Counted from the first letter of the stretch, positions 34,461-43,626 are shown. The stretch is DNA of 64,000 bases from Paenisporosarcina macmurdoensis (GCF_042658845.1 NZ_JBHSRI010000002.1:124001-188000); one strand, 5' to 3'. A program made the numbers and translations. The notes: generated by a model from the letters alone, not told the origin.

Positions 34461-35765
34461 ATGAATTTAAAATCGAATCGCCAAATTGAAGTAGCTCGTA
34501 CTGAGGATGAAATGTATGAAAAATTAGAGCAATTAAAAGCACATGGGTATGCTGAAAGCGATATTCATGTAGTTTCTAAAGAACATACACATATGAGCAC
34601 ACTAAACCGTCATTCAGAAGTATCGACACACGATGCTGGTACTTTTATGGATAAATTCAAATCTTGGTTTACAGGTGAAGATGCAGTAACTGAAGGCTTA
34701 CGCAAATTAGATTTGAATGAAGAAGAGACTCAACGTTATTCAAAAGATGTTGCAAGTGGAGGCTTTGTCCTTTATACAGAAGGATCGAAAGAGGGAGTAG
34801 TTCATTCACCTGAAAGTGAATTTGAAGAAGGTTATGATACGTTTGGTGCTACTGGAAATAGTTATGAATCCTACAGTGGAGAAGCACATATTCAACCAAC
34901 TGAACCGGGCTTCGAAAATACTTCTCATAATGACTTGACCACTACGGCAAAAACCGAATTTGTTGAGTCAAGATTCAATGAAACCGATTCGAATGTAGTA
35001 GGAAATGAAAAATTCACAGGGCAAAATGATTCGACTACATTTGGAGCTGCAGAACCACGTAGCGAGACAACATTAGAAAGCCATAGTGACGACGAACCAA
35101 AAAGTAAATATTCACAAGAGCAAGGATTTTCACCATCGACTAACGACTTAGTCAATGAAACAGATGGTCGCTTCGATGAACCTCAAGATCGTTTTGCTCG
35201 AGGAGAAACGTTTGCAACAGATCCTAATTTAGCAAGAGAAGAAGACCATATTGGCCATTCAACACAAGAAGATAAAATGGTTCAAGAACATCGTCCTACT
35301 ATTAATGAGAAGATTACAAACGAACAACAAACAGATGGCTTCCAATCACCTGGTGCAGATCCAAACTTAGGGCCAGCTGCATTTGGCATTAACGAAGAAA
35401 ACGAATTTCCTTCTGGAGACATGAAGAACGATTTTGATAAAGATCCTCGCGTTCAAGCAGGAGATGAAGAACGAGTTTTTGGTACAGAATTTACTTCCGG
35501 CAAGCACAATGAACCGACGAATAAAGTAGAAGAAAATAAACTAAATCAAGTCAGTAACAAAGAAACTGATGAATATGAAGAAACTGGATATGAAACAGAT
35601 GGACATGGAAATGCATTTGCGTTCGACACAAACTCTACTGAAAATGAAATTCCTTCAGGTGGAGTTGACGACGATGAAGAAGAAGTCACTACTGACCAAC
35701 ACAAAGAACGATTAGAAAGTGACCGAATCCGTAGTGAAGTACATCCATACAATAAACTATTTTAA
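34461..35765 (+). CDS. YflT/GSP17M-type general stress protein with long acidic tail
   Basis: 434 residues. The first ~110 match the heat-induced YflT family (EVARTEDEMYEKLEQLKAHGYAE, then FMDKFKSWFTGEDAV, LRKLDLNEEETQRYSKDVASGG). The family's proteins usually end there (114 in B. subtilis). The remaining ~320 residues are disordered and acidic, rich in Glu, Asp, Thr, Asn and Gly. They contain loosely repeated phrases (DPNLAREED / DPNLGPAAF; ENEFPSGD / ENEIPSGG). It has no signal or membrane segment, so is cytosolic. A good ribosome site (AAGGAGG) and sigma-B promoter precede it. The tail may act as a desiccation or stress protectant; that is speculation. Confidence 0.85.
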   Translation: MNLKSNRQIEVARTEDEMYEKLEQLKAHGYAESDIHVVSKEHTHMSTLNRHSEVSTHDAGTFMDKFKSWFTGEDAVTEGLRKLDLNEEETQRYSKDVASGGFVLYTEGSKEGVVHSPESEFEEGYDTFGATGNSYESYSGEAHIQPTEPGFENTSHNDLTTTAKTEFVESRFNETDSNVVGNEKFTGQNDSTTFGAAEPRSETTLESHSDDEPKSKYSQEQGFSPSTNDLVNETDGRFDEPQDRFARGETFATDPNLAREEDHIGHSTQEDKMVQEHRPTINEKITNEQQTDGFQSPGADPNLGPAAFGINEENEFPSGDMKNDFDKDPRVQAGDEERVFGTEFTSGKHNEPTNKVEENKLNQVSNKETDEYEETGYETDGHGNAFAFDTNSTENEIPSGGVDDDEEEVTTDQHKERLESDRIRSEVHPYNKLF

Positions 35766-35831
35766 ACTTTAAATAATGTAACATATCATTGTTTAACCTT
35801 ACTTTTGCTATAAGACCCCCTTATAGATAGA

Positions 35832-35866
35832 AACCCCTTGCAGACTTCAGCGGCTGCAAGGGGTTT
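35832..35866 (+). terminator. Terminator after the YflT-like gene
   Basis: ACCCCTTGCAG pairs with CTGCAAGGGGTTTT, with a T-rich end. Confidence 0.88.
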
Positions 35867-36105
35867 TGTGTATTGAGGAATATACTTAAGATTTATTGGG
35901 AAATAATAATATTCAAATATAGGTAATAATATACCAATTCGCTCTTTTGATTCCAGTAACATCAAGAGATATGCAAGAGTCGAATGAAATCGACCTCTAA
36001 ATGTGAATGGTTATGACTTCTAAAGTATCAGCCAGTGTAGATTTGACTCATGTAGAGTCTGGAAAATATTTAAAATATTCATGGCGATGTGAGTACACGT
36101 AGAGT
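35867..36105. other. Intergenic region, no gene seen
   Basis: About 240 bp of AT-rich sequence between convergent genes. No open frame, repeat or strong hairpin stands out. Confidence 0.5.
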
Positions 36106-37425
36106 TCATTTTTTAATTTTATAAATGATGAAACCAATAATCCCGCCAACAATTCCAGGAATAAGCCAACCAATTCCTTGACTATAAAGTGGTAGGTTAG
36201 TTAATACAGCTTCAACAGCAGGGAACGTTATTTTAGCTGCTTTAAAGCCATCAAAAATACTAATAAAACTTGTGAATAATAATGCTAGCCCATAAACAAT
36301 AGGCGCTCGATTAAATGATTTATCAATGAAAGATAAAATCATTAATACGATTGCTAATGGGTAAATTGCCAATAGTACTGGAACCGAGAAACTAATGAGC
36401 TGAGTCAACCCCACATTTGAGATAACTGCACTAAATCCAGCAAATATAAAGACGTACATTTTATAAGAGACTTTTGGCGTCAACTTTTCAAAGAATTGGG
36501 AAGCTGCTGCAACTAACCCAATAGATGTAGTCAAACAAGCAAACGCAATGGTAATTGCTAAGATAATACTACCAAAGCTTCCGAATAAAGCATTCGAAGA
36601 TAATGCTAAGATTAAACCGCCGTTATCTTGAGTCCCGATTGCTTCAGTACTCGTTGCACCGATATAACTTAACGAAATGTAAACAAGTGATAATCCGACT
36701 GCGGCAATAACACCAGCGAAAATTGTTGATTTTACCAATTCTTCTTTACTACTTACTCCCTTATCTTTAAGGGCATGAATGACAACAATCCCAAATACTA
36801 AAGCGGCAAGGACATCCATTGTTAAATAGCCCTGTAAAAAGCTTTCGAAAAATGGACTTTCTTTGTAAGCTCCTTGCGTTGGTCCGATATCTCCCATAGG
36901 TGTAATCATGCTTTTAATTGTTAATAAACTTATAACCACAATTAATATTGGTGTTAAGATTTTTCCAATACGATCAACTAATTTGGTTGGATTTAAAGCA
37001 AATAACACGGTGACAACAAAAAACAATATACTGAAAACTAATAATGGCCATGCTTCGAGCAACCATGCTTCAGGTAAAAAGGGAGCAACTCCAATTTCAT
37101 ATGATACAGTCGCTGTTCTTGGAATAGCAAAAAGAGGTCCAATGACGAGATAAACGACTACGGTAAAGATTAAACCGAACATTGGATGGACGCGACTCGC
37201 AATTTCTTGTAAATCTCCGCCTGACTTCGCAATTGCGATAACGGCAAGCAAAGGTAAGCCCACACCAGTTATTAAAAAGCCGAAAATGGCAATTACTAAC
37301 GATTCTCCAGCTAACTGACCAAGTAAAGGTGGAAAGATAATATTCCCAGCCCCTAAAAATAAGGCGAATAACATCAAACCAACTACTATATTTTCTCCTA
37401 CCGATAATGTGTCTTTTGTTTTCAT
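36106..37425 (-). CDS. brnQ: Branched-chain amino acid transport carrier BrnQ
   Basis: 439 residues with 12 hydrophobic segments. The N-terminal LMLFALFLGAGNIIFPPLLGQ is the hallmark of the LIVCS (BrnQ/BraB) sodium-coupled leucine, isoleucine and valine carriers; the length matches (about 440). GGAGA lies before the ATG. The promoter carries a CcpA site (37617-37631), and a ~180-nt leader of unknown structure separates it from the gene. Monocistronic. Confidence 0.94.
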   Translation of the reverse strand: MKTKDTLSVGENIVVGLMLFALFLGAGNIIFPPLLGQLAGESLVIAIFGFLITGVGLPLLAVIAIAKSGGDLQEIASRVHPMFGLIFTVVVYLVIGPLFAIPRTATVSYEIGVAPFLPEAWLLEAWPLLVFSILFFVVTVLFALNPTKLVDRIGKILTPILIVVISLLTIKSMITPMGDIGPTQGAYKESPFFESFLQGYLTMDVLAALVFGIVVIHALKDKGVSSKEELVKSTIFAGVIAAVGLSLVYISLSYIGATSTEAIGTQDNGGLILALSSNALFGSFGSIILAITIAFACLTTSIGLVAAASQFFEKLTPKVSYKMYVFIFAGFSAVISNVGLTQLISFSVPVLLAIYPLAIVLMILSFIDKSFNRAPIVYGLALLFTSFISIFDGFKAAKITFPAVEAVLTNLPLYSQGIGWLIPGIVGGIIGFIIYKIKK

Positions 37426-37609
37426 TTAATTAAATCTCCTTTTTTAAAAAATATCAGAAAGTATAAAAATTCGATTCATGAAGGCGTATAGCTCCAATCG
37501 TGAGCAAGCTTGCCCGGTAAAGGAATAGGAATGGGTTTTATTTACCTGTATTCCTTCTATCATAAAATCAGCTTACTTGTACTTTTCTTATTTCAAGTAA
37601 CAATCATCA

Positions 37610-37638
37610 ATTATACATGAAGCGCTTTCATAAAACTA
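37610..37638 (-). promoter_or_regulatory. brnQ promoter with CcpA (cre) site in the spacer
   Basis: On the minus strand a perfect TATAAT -10 (37610-37615) lies 17 bp after TAGTTT. The spacer holds ATGAAAGCGCTTCAT (37617-37631), matching the cre consensus TGNAANCGNNNNCA. CcpA bound there should repress brnQ on good carbon sources. Confidence 0.72.
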
Positions 37639-38087
37639 ACGAAATTGTTAAAAATGCGAGAAGATTCGAAACATTAAAGAGAGAAAACTACATAGGAGGT
37701 AAAATTTGTTATAGTAATTAAAGCAGGTGTGTAATAGATTGATTGAAAGGCAAACTATATAAAGAGTCCCACGCAAGCCCATTCTATTATAAAAGATAAA
37801 TATTATCGTCAAAGGCATTTTTAAGAATTAATGGAATGGTGGATTAGCATTTATTGTATTTCAGTATATTTCGAGCAATATAGTTAAATAGGATAAGAAA
37901 TTTCGACTTAAAAATGACAAGACACACCAAATATTTCCCGGGCAATACATAATAAACTGTATTATTTTAATGGAAAAAAAGGTTATATCCTAAATATGGG
38001 GAAGTCTATGTAAATAAAACTATTGACTGAATTTTCATAATTCATTAGAATGTGATAAAAAGGTACAGGAAAATGGAGGATGTACAA
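37639..38087. other. Intergenic region, no gene seen
   Basis: About 450 bp of AT-rich sequence between the divergent brnQ and NlpC/P60 genes. I see no open frame with a ribosome site and no repeat or RNA motif. It must contain the promoter for the NlpC/P60 gene. Confidence 0.5.
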
Positions 38088-38657
38088 TTGCTGAAAAAAT
38101 TGATGATAATTTGTCTTATGTTAACAACAATAAATATTTCTTTAAGTACAACCGCAGATGCTGCAATTACTAAAAAAACGCATATATCATCAATGGCACA
38201 ATTAAAGAAATCTGCTAAATTTATGAAAAATATTCAAGTGATCGAACCATTGGCAGGCCCAATCTCTACAAACGGAAAAGACGTATATGCAAGTATTGCT
38301 TCAATTGCACCTGGATTTGTAGGAGTACCGTATGTTTTTGGTGGAAAAACACCGATAGGATTCGATTGTAGTGGATTTATTTATTACGTTCATCAATTTG
38401 CTGGACTAGATATTGTTCGCATGAGTGCAGAGGACTATTACAAAAAGGCAGCAAAAGTATTACTACCGGAAATTGGTGATCTCGTTTTCTTTAAAGATAC
38501 ATATAAAGTAGGAATATCTCATATGGGTATTTATATGGGTAGCAATAAGTTTGTTCACGCAAGTTCTAAAGGGGTAGAAATTACAAATCTTGATAATGTA
38601 TATTGGCAAAAACACTTTGTTGGATTTAAAAGATTTAATATGGTAACTACTAATTAA
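38088..38657 (+). CDS. Secreted NlpC/P60 peptidoglycan endopeptidase
   Basis: 189 residues from TTG 38088, eight bases after GGAGG; the longer frame from 38052 has no ribosome site. A signal peptide ends near TTADA. After a ~50-residue linker comes an NlpC/P60 domain: GVPYVFGGKTPIGFDCSGF (catalytic Cys), ISHMGIYMG (His) and KFVHASS (third residue). It cleaves wall stem peptides, typically D-Glu-meso-DAP or D-Glu-Lys. It has no SH3, LysM or SLH anchor, unlike the related protein at 61330. Confidence 0.92.
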   Translation: MLKKLMIICLMLTTINISLSTTADAAITKKTHISSMAQLKKSAKFMKNIQVIEPLAGPISTNGKDVYASIASIAPGFVGVPYVFGGKTPIGFDCSGFIYYVHQFAGLDIVRMSAEDYYKKAAKVLLPEIGDLVFFKDTYKVGISHMGIYMGSNKFVHASSKGVEITNLDNVYWQKHFVGFKRFNMVTTN

Positions 38658-38659
38658 AA

Positions 38660-38700
38660 AAACAAGCACTGGATTAAACTTCTCCAGTGCTTGTTTTTTC
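38660..38700 (+). terminator. Terminator after the NlpC/P60 gene
   Basis: AAACAAGCACTGGA pairs with TCCAGTGCTTGTTT and a T-run follows. Confidence 0.92.
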
Positions 38701-38732
38701 TACTTTAACGATTAAATAATGACAAACTGTTT

Positions 38733-39290
38733 TTAAGATGCAATTGAAGCGGGTAATAGCTTTGCAGATGTTAATCGCTTACGTACTAAAATCCCTACAG
38801 TTGCAGCTATTACTGCTTTAATTATTCCTACTAGTATAAATGGAGTTACACCGCCTGTAATAGCAGCCATCCAAGTTAATTCTGCAACGAATTTTAACCA
38901 GATGGCACCGAATGTTAAAGTAACAATCATGCCAATAATATTTGCAATGATTGCAGATGTAAGCGTAAATCCAAACCGTTCTACTATCCAGCCAATTAAG
39001 AATGCCGCCGGAAGAAAACCAATAATATAACCTCCAGTTGGTCCAAAGACAACACCTAGTCCTGAAGACATCCCACTAAATACGGGTAACCCAGCGATTC
39101 CTAGCATGATGTAAACAACAACAGATAAAGTACCGTATTTTTTACCTAAAATCGTTGCTGCTAATCCAATAGCAAGTGTTTGTCCAGTAATCGGAACTAG
39201 TGGAAGTGGTATTGTAATTTGTGCCATAATACCGATAATTGCAGCAAAAAGAGCAGTAACAATTAACATTTTTAATTGATTATTTCGCAT
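38733..39290 (-). CDS. bioY: Biotin transporter BioY
   Basis: 185 residues with six hydrophobic segments. It is a BioY-family S component of an ECF vitamin transporter. ITIPLPLVPITGQTLAIGLAA at the start and GPTGGYIIGFLPAAFLIG in the middle are family signatures. It captures biotin and works alone or with the shared EcfAAT module, which is not in this window. A BirA-type palindrome overlaps its promoter region (39310-39340), so biotin should repress it. Confidence 0.95.
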   Translation of the reverse strand: MRNNQLKMLIVTALFAAIIGIMAQITIPLPLVPITGQTLAIGLAATILGKKYGTLSVVVYIMLGIAGLPVFSGMSSGLGVVFGPTGGYIIGFLPAAFLIGWIVERFGFTLTSAIIANIIGMIVTLTFGAIWLKFVAELTWMAAITGGVTPFILVGIIKAVIAATVGILVRKRLTSAKLLPASIAS

Positions 39291-39309
39291 TATTTCATCT
39301 CCTTTATTA

Positions 39310-39340
39310 ACGTTAACTTAAATATATTATTAGTTAACGT
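39310..39340. promoter_or_regulatory. BirA operator upstream of bioY
   Basis: ACGTTAACT (39310-39318) and its exact inverse AGTTAACGT (39332-39340) are separated by 13 AT-rich bases, 20 bp upstream of bioY. The GTTAAC half-sites and spacing fit the Bacillales biotin repressor box. Confidence 0.82.
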
Positions 39341-39460
39341 AAAATAATCATATTAAAAGTTTGCTCTTTCGTCAATAGTTGCTTAACTTTTCTAACTTTT
39401 GGGTATATAGTTCAATCAATAGGTAGTCTAATAGTTGGAAGAGATTCGGAGGGAAACGAA

Positions 39461-40075
39461 ATGGATGATCGACGCATAGATGCAGGAGAATTGCTAAGAC
39501 AAAAATCACGTCAACAGTATTGGGCGTCATCAAGACGAACGCCAACCCCGAAGAAATATAATCCTTCCGTGAAAAAAGTGAGTGATTATGTGGTCCTTGA
39601 TTTTGAAACAACTGGATTGCGACCAGGGGCTGACCAAATTATTCAAGTAGGAGCAGTTAAGTATCACAATCATGAACAAGTAGATATCATGAATCAGTTA
39701 GTAAATCCGTTACGCTCAATTTCAACTCGTATAACTTCATTAACCGGGATTACTAACGAAGCGGTTAAAAATGAACCGAAAATTGAACGTGTAATGAAGG
39801 AACTAATTGAATTTATAGGAGACCTTCCTATTGTCGCTCACAATGCTTCCTTTGATATGGGGTTTTTATACGCACTAGAGGACAAAGTTGAGCTTCCAGC
39901 ATATACAGTAATTGATACGTTAAAACTCTCAAGGAAAATCATAAATAATACACCCAATCATAAATTGACAACATTAGCGCATTATTTACAAATTGAACAT
40001 AATGCTCACGATGCGTTAGGCGATTGTTTGGCAACAGCTAAAATTTATCAATATTGTTTCTCCCACTCTATTTAA
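39461..40075 (+). CDS. 3'-5' exonuclease, DnaQ/PolC-epsilon family
   Basis: 204 residues with a basic, disordered first ~40 followed by a DEDDh exonuclease. VVLDFETTGLRPGADQIIQVGAV gives the first Asp and Glu; AHNASFDMGFLY gives the second motif; HDALGDCLATA gives the catalytic His and last Asp. It is like the proofreading subunit of DNA polymerase III, but free-standing, so a repair or RNA/DNA trimming role is likely. GGAGGG precedes the ATG. The terminator stem begins inside its last codons. Confidence 0.9.
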   Translation: MDDRRIDAGELLRQKSRQQYWASSRRTPTPKKYNPSVKKVSDYVVLDFETTGLRPGADQIIQVGAVKYHNHEQVDIMNQLVNPLRSISTRITSLTGITNEAVKNEPKIERVMKELIEFIGDLPIVAHNASFDMGFLYALEDKVELPAYTVIDTLKLSRKIINNTPNHKLTTLAHYLQIEHNAHDALGDCLATAKIYQYCFSHSI

Positions 40076-40102
40076 CTTTCACAGTTAAATAGAGTTTTTT
40101 TT
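40066..40102 (+). terminator. Terminator overlapping the exonuclease stop codon
   Basis: CTCTATTTAACT (40066-40077) pairs with AGTTAAATAGAG (40083-40094), then a run of T. The stop codon TAA sits in the 5' arm. Confidence 0.9.
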
Positions 40103-40112
40103 GCATTGGATG

Positions 40113-40167
40113 TTGACAATTTATTTCGGTCGGCGTAGTATATGCACTTAGTTAAGTTGCTAAACTA
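40113..40167 (+). promoter_or_regulatory. Promoter and probable MarR operator
   Basis: A -35 TTGACA (40113-40118) and a -10 TAGTAT (40136-40141) are 17 bp apart. TAGTTAAG-TTG-CTAAACTA (40149-40167) is an inverted repeat (7 of 8 bases) over the start point, a good site for autorepression by the MarR protein. Confidence 0.72.
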
Positions 40168-40190
40168 TTTAAAGTTGAAGGAGTTATACG

Positions 40191-40625
40191 ATGAATGAAA
40201 GAAAAGAATTAATAGTTGATTTTACGAAGTCATTTCGATATTTAGTCCGTACAGTTAGACAAGATTTTGCTGTCGAATTTGAAGGATATATTCCATATAA
40301 TGAATTTACAGTTTTAAGAGCATTAGAGGATGTACTTACGCTCAGAGTTTCAGATGTAGCACGCAGATTAAACGCAACAAACAGTTATGTCACGTTAACC
40401 AGTGAGAAATTAGTGCAAAAAGGATATATCATTCGTGAACGCAGTAATGCAGATCGGCGGACAGTTTACTTAACGTTGACCAAAGAAGGCATAGATCTTG
40501 TGAAAAGAATGGATGAAATCGTCTATGCCTATTACGACAAAACATTTGGTGATATATCAAATGAAGAAATGATTACCGTGATGAATATTCTAGAAAAAAT
40601 CAAGCCTATCGAAAGAGAGGTTTGA
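40191..40625 (+). CDS. MarR-family transcriptional regulator
   Basis: 144 residues, winged helix: EFTVLRALEDVLTLRVSDVARRL, then NSYVTLTSEKLVQKGYIIRERSNADRRTVYLTLTKEG, the typical MarR recognition helix and wing. It is separated by only 7 bp from an EmrB-type exporter, so it probably represses the pair and is released by a toxic compound. An inverted repeat lies over its own promoter. The inducer is unknown. Confidence 0.92.
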   Translation: MNERKELIVDFTKSFRYLVRTVRQDFAVEFEGYIPYNEFTVLRALEDVLTLRVSDVARRLNATNSYVTLTSEKLVQKGYIIRERSNADRRTVYLTLTKEGIDLVKRMDEIVYAYYDKTFGDISNEEMITVMNILEKIKPIEREV

Positions 40626-40632
40626 TTGTCTA

Positions 40633-42201
40633 TTGGAACATTTAAAACATAAAGAAAAAGTAACGATTATGATTGCCATTATTGGGGCTCTGTTTTTCGC
40701 TGCAGTCAACCAAACAATAGTCAGTAATGCTTTGCCTAAAATCATTTCTGATTTAGGTGGCTTAGATTACTATAGTTGGGTCTTTACAAGTTTCATGCTG
40801 ACGAGTTCCATTATGACTGTCGTAGCAGGGAAACTTTCCGATATATATGGAAGAAAGCCATTTTTCTTAATTGGTATATTAGTTTTTTCAATAGGTGCAT
40901 TTTTGTGTGGAACCTCTGAAACCATTGTTCAGTTGATTATTTATCGCGCAATACAAGGAATAGGCGCTGGGCTTATTATTCCAACAGCTTTTGCCGCAGT
41001 CGGAGATTTATTTGCACCTCGTGAACGAGGGAAATGGCAAGGTATTATGAGTTCAGTGTTCGGGGTATCAAGTGTACTAGGACCTACAATCGGTGGTTAT
41101 ATTGTTGATAATCTTGATTGGAGATGGGTGTTTTGGGTGTTCTTACCGCTGGGCATCGTAGCCTTTATATTGATATTAAAATTATTCCCGAAAACAGAAC
41201 GTCGACAAAATGAAACGATTGATTACTTAGGAACTCTTTTCCTTAGTGTCACATTGAGTTCGATGTTGCTCGCATTTTCATGGGCTGGTACTCAATACGA
41301 ATGGTCTTCTCCAATGATTTTGTCGTTGTTCGCAGGATCCATTGTTTCACTAGCATTATTTATATGGGCGGAAAAACGTGCAAAAAGCCCAGTTTTACCT
41401 CTTCATTTGTTTAAATATGCAAACTTTACGTACTCAAACATCATTGGATTTGCTGTAGGAATTGGGATGTTTGGGGGACTTATGTATGTTCCATATTTCA
41501 TTCAGGGAGTTCTTGGATATTCTGCAACCCACTCTAGTTTAATCTCGATGACCATGACACTTGGATTAGTGGGAGCGAGTGCTTGGGGTGGAAATCTAAT
41601 AACAAAGACAGGGAAATATAAGCGTCAAGCGACTTTAGGTTTAACAGTATCTGTTGTGGGACTTCTTTTGTTATCGCAAATGGATATGAATATTTCACAA
41701 TGGCAATTAGTCCTTTATTTAATTCTAGTTGGATTTGGTATAGGTATGGGGTTAACGGTTTTCACATTAACTGTTCAAAACTCAGTTGGACAAGAATATT
41801 TAGGAGTGGCAACAGCTTCTACTCAATTATTCAGATCAATTGGAGGGACAGTCGGAGTAGCTCTCCTGGGAACGGTATTGAATACAACGATGAAAGAAAA
41901 AATGACTTCATTTGATTCAAGTCAAGTACCAGACGAATCGAAGGCAACATTAGCTAAATTCCAAGATCCTAATCTATTATTAGATCATACGCAAATTGAT
42001 GACATTCGAGGGCAATTACCTGAACAAATGTTACCCCTGTTTAACGAATTAATGTTGCATTTACAGGTAGCCTTAACCCATGCTTTATCAAATGTGTTCT
42101 TATTAGCAGCAATTGTTATGGCCATTGCAGCAATCCTAACTTTCGCCATTAAGGAAGTACCACTTCGAAGTCAAAACGAAACACGCAAAGTAGAAGAATA
42201 G
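40633..42201 (+). CDS. MFS multidrug exporter, DHA2 (EmrB/QacA) family
   Basis: 522 residues, 14 hydrophobic helices. TTG start with AGAGAGG upstream. Motif A is visible (GKLSDIYGRKPFFLIG), as are the DHA2 pattern FTSFMLTSSIMTVVAGKLSD, RAIQGIGAGLIIPTAFA and motif C (GVSSVLGPTIGGYI). It exports drugs or toxic organics with a proton. It is coupled to the upstream MarR gene. No EmrA-type adaptor is present, as expected for a single-membrane bacterium. Confidence 0.93.
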   Translation: MEHLKHKEKVTIMIAIIGALFFAAVNQTIVSNALPKIISDLGGLDYYSWVFTSFMLTSSIMTVVAGKLSDIYGRKPFFLIGILVFSIGAFLCGTSETIVQLIIYRAIQGIGAGLIIPTAFAAVGDLFAPRERGKWQGIMSSVFGVSSVLGPTIGGYIVDNLDWRWVFWVFLPLGIVAFILILKLFPKTERRQNETIDYLGTLFLSVTLSSMLLAFSWAGTQYEWSSPMILSLFAGSIVSLALFIWAEKRAKSPVLPLHLFKYANFTYSNIIGFAVGIGMFGGLMYVPYFIQGVLGYSATHSSLISMTMTLGLVGASAWGGNLITKTGKYKRQATLGLTVSVVGLLLLSQMDMNISQWQLVLYLILVGFGIGMGLTVFTLTVQNSVGQEYLGVATASTQLFRSIGGTVGVALLGTVLNTTMKEKMTSFDSSQVPDESKATLAKFQDPNLLLDHTQIDDIRGQLPEQMLPLFNELMLHLQVALTHALSNVFLLAAIVMAIAAILTFAIKEVPLRSQNETRKVEE

Positions 42202-42229
42202 GTCATATTTCAAGATAAATGCTGACAGT

Positions 42230-42257
42230 AGAGTATCCATGTGGATGCTCTCTTTTA
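42230..42257 (+). terminator. Terminator of the MarR-exporter operon
   Basis: AGAGTATCCA pairs with TGGATGCTCT (one mismatch) and is followed by CTTTTAG. It lies about 30 bp after the stop. Confidence 0.7.
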
Positions 42258-42472
42258 GTTATAATAGGTAGTAAGAAGATTTAGCAGCTTTTTTGTATCA
42301 GCTTAGGATTAACCAAGTGCTCTGAGGAAATTAAAATCTTAGTTTATGAAACAACTTTATTTTTAAGTCACTAATAAGTAACGAGATGTATTCATTTACT
42401 TTAGTTGAATAAAGTATTAAGATGGGAATATTGTTTTTCGGAATGCGAAGGAAATGGTGAGGTGATAACCAC

Positions 42473-43390
42473 GTGAAACAATGGAAGATTTATGGAATAC
42501 TCGTTTTTGTCATGTTCATTTGGGGCTTTAATTTACCAGCCGTAAAATATTTAGTGAGTGAAGTGCGTCCTGTCACAGTGTCAGCGTTTCGTATATTTCT
42601 AGCCAGTTTAACCGTCTTTGCCATCTTAGCTAGCCTTCGAATGGTGAGAAAACCAACGAAACAAGAATGGAAATTTATTTTCTTGGGGGCACTCCTCAAT
42701 GTAGTATTTCATCACTACTTTTTATCGATTGGACTATCGATGACTACAAGTTCGAATGCTGGGTTAATACTTGGAACTGGTCCCGTAATTACCGCTGTTT
42801 TAGTATCGTTAATTATGCGAATTTATCCATCTCGCTTGCAATGGGTTGGCGTTCTACTAGGGTTATTTGGCGTCAGTGCTACAGTTTTAGCGGCAGGAGA
42901 CGGGACTTCTGGATTATCTTTCGGAGACGCTTTCGTTTTCATCTCCATATTAGCGCAAGTATTTAGTTATTTGGTCATTAGTAAAGCTGCGAAAACGTTA
43001 GATCCAAGATTGCTCACTGCTTATATGTTCTTAATTGGATCAATTGTCTTGTTCATTATTAGTCTAATTCAAGAACCAGGAGAGATTAAAGCATTCTTCG
43101 ATGTAACACCAATGTTTTGGCTCGCGTTCTTTGGAAGTGGCATGATCGGAACAGCAGTAGGTCACATGCTTTACAACTACTCAGTCGGGCAAGCAGGACC
43201 TTCAAAGGCAGCCATTTTTATGAACTTGAATACGTTGTTTACATTAGTAGGGTCTTCTGTATTTTTAGGCGAAGTCATCTCGAGTCGACATATATTTGGG
43301 CTCGTTTTAATTGTAGGTGGAGTTATTTTCGGTTCTGGTGCTGCAGAAGACATGTGGCGAAAGCACAAATTAAAAAAATCCCCATCATAA
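42473..43390 (+). CDS. EamA (DMT superfamily) transporter
   Basis: 305 residues, about ten membrane helices in two EamA repeats. The first repeat has FVMFIWGFNLPAVKYLV and the second GMIGTAVGHMLYNYSVGQAGPSKAAIF. GTG start with GGTGAGGTGAT upstream. These drug/metabolite exporters carry amino acids, purines or other metabolites; the substrate is unknown. A terminator and a 21-bp array follow. Confidence 0.88.
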   Translation: MKQWKIYGILVFVMFIWGFNLPAVKYLVSEVRPVTVSAFRIFLASLTVFAILASLRMVRKPTKQEWKFIFLGALLNVVFHHYFLSIGLSMTTSSNAGLILGTGPVITAVLVSLIMRIYPSRLQWVGVLLGLFGVSATVLAAGDGTSGLSFGDAFVFISILAQVFSYLVISKAAKTLDPRLLTAYMFLIGSIVLFIISLIQEPGEIKAFFDVTPMFWLAFFGSGMIGTAVGHMLYNYSVGQAGPSKAAIFMNLNTLFTLVGSSVFLGEVISSRHIFGLVLIVGGVIFGSGAAEDMWRKHKLKKSPS

Positions 43391-43394
43391 TTAT

Positions 43395-43430
43395 GAGAGT
43401 CTTCCACTTCGGTGGACGGCTCTTTTTTTG
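43395..43430 (+). terminator. Terminator after EamA gene
   Basis: GAGAGTCTTCCAC pairs with GTGGACGGCTCT (imperfect) and a T-run follows. Confidence 0.85.
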
Positions 43431-43434
43431 AATT

Positions 43435-43560
43435 CGCTCATAGTCGACACAGTCCCGCTGATAGTCGACAAAGATGCGCCGATAGCCACGTCTTTTGAAC
43501 TGATAGGCGACAGAGAACCGCTGATAGTCGACAAGAAACCGCTCATAGGAAGAGCAACTT
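43435..43560. repeat. 21-bp tandem array, CGCTSATAG family (6 units)
   Basis: ATAG cores begin at 43440, 43461, 43482, 43503, 43524 and 43545, exactly 21 bp apart. The array starts 5 bp after the T-run of the terminator. A tail (AGAGCAACTTGAGTCCCTAT) and hairpin H follow. Confidence 0.93.
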
Positions 43561-43584
43561 GAGTCCCTATAATTGAAAAGCTGA

Positions 43585-43626
43585 ATTGTTAAGGACATCC
43601 ACTGAAGCTGGATGTCCCCATTTTTG
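43585..43626 (+). repeat. Repeated hairpin H (copy 2), terminator-like
   Basis: TTGTTAAGGACATCCA pairs through GGACATCCA with TGGATGTCC and a T-run. No gene precedes it within 190 bp, so it does not end an ordinary message. A lone CGCTCATAG unit follows at 43634-43654. Confidence 0.8.

Noticed and set aside
37440..37610. Known riboswitch or T-box in the brnQ leader
   Set aside because: No S-box, T-box (no TGGNACCGCG), lysine, purine, TPP or c-di-GMP core sequence could be found; kept only as an unexplained leader.
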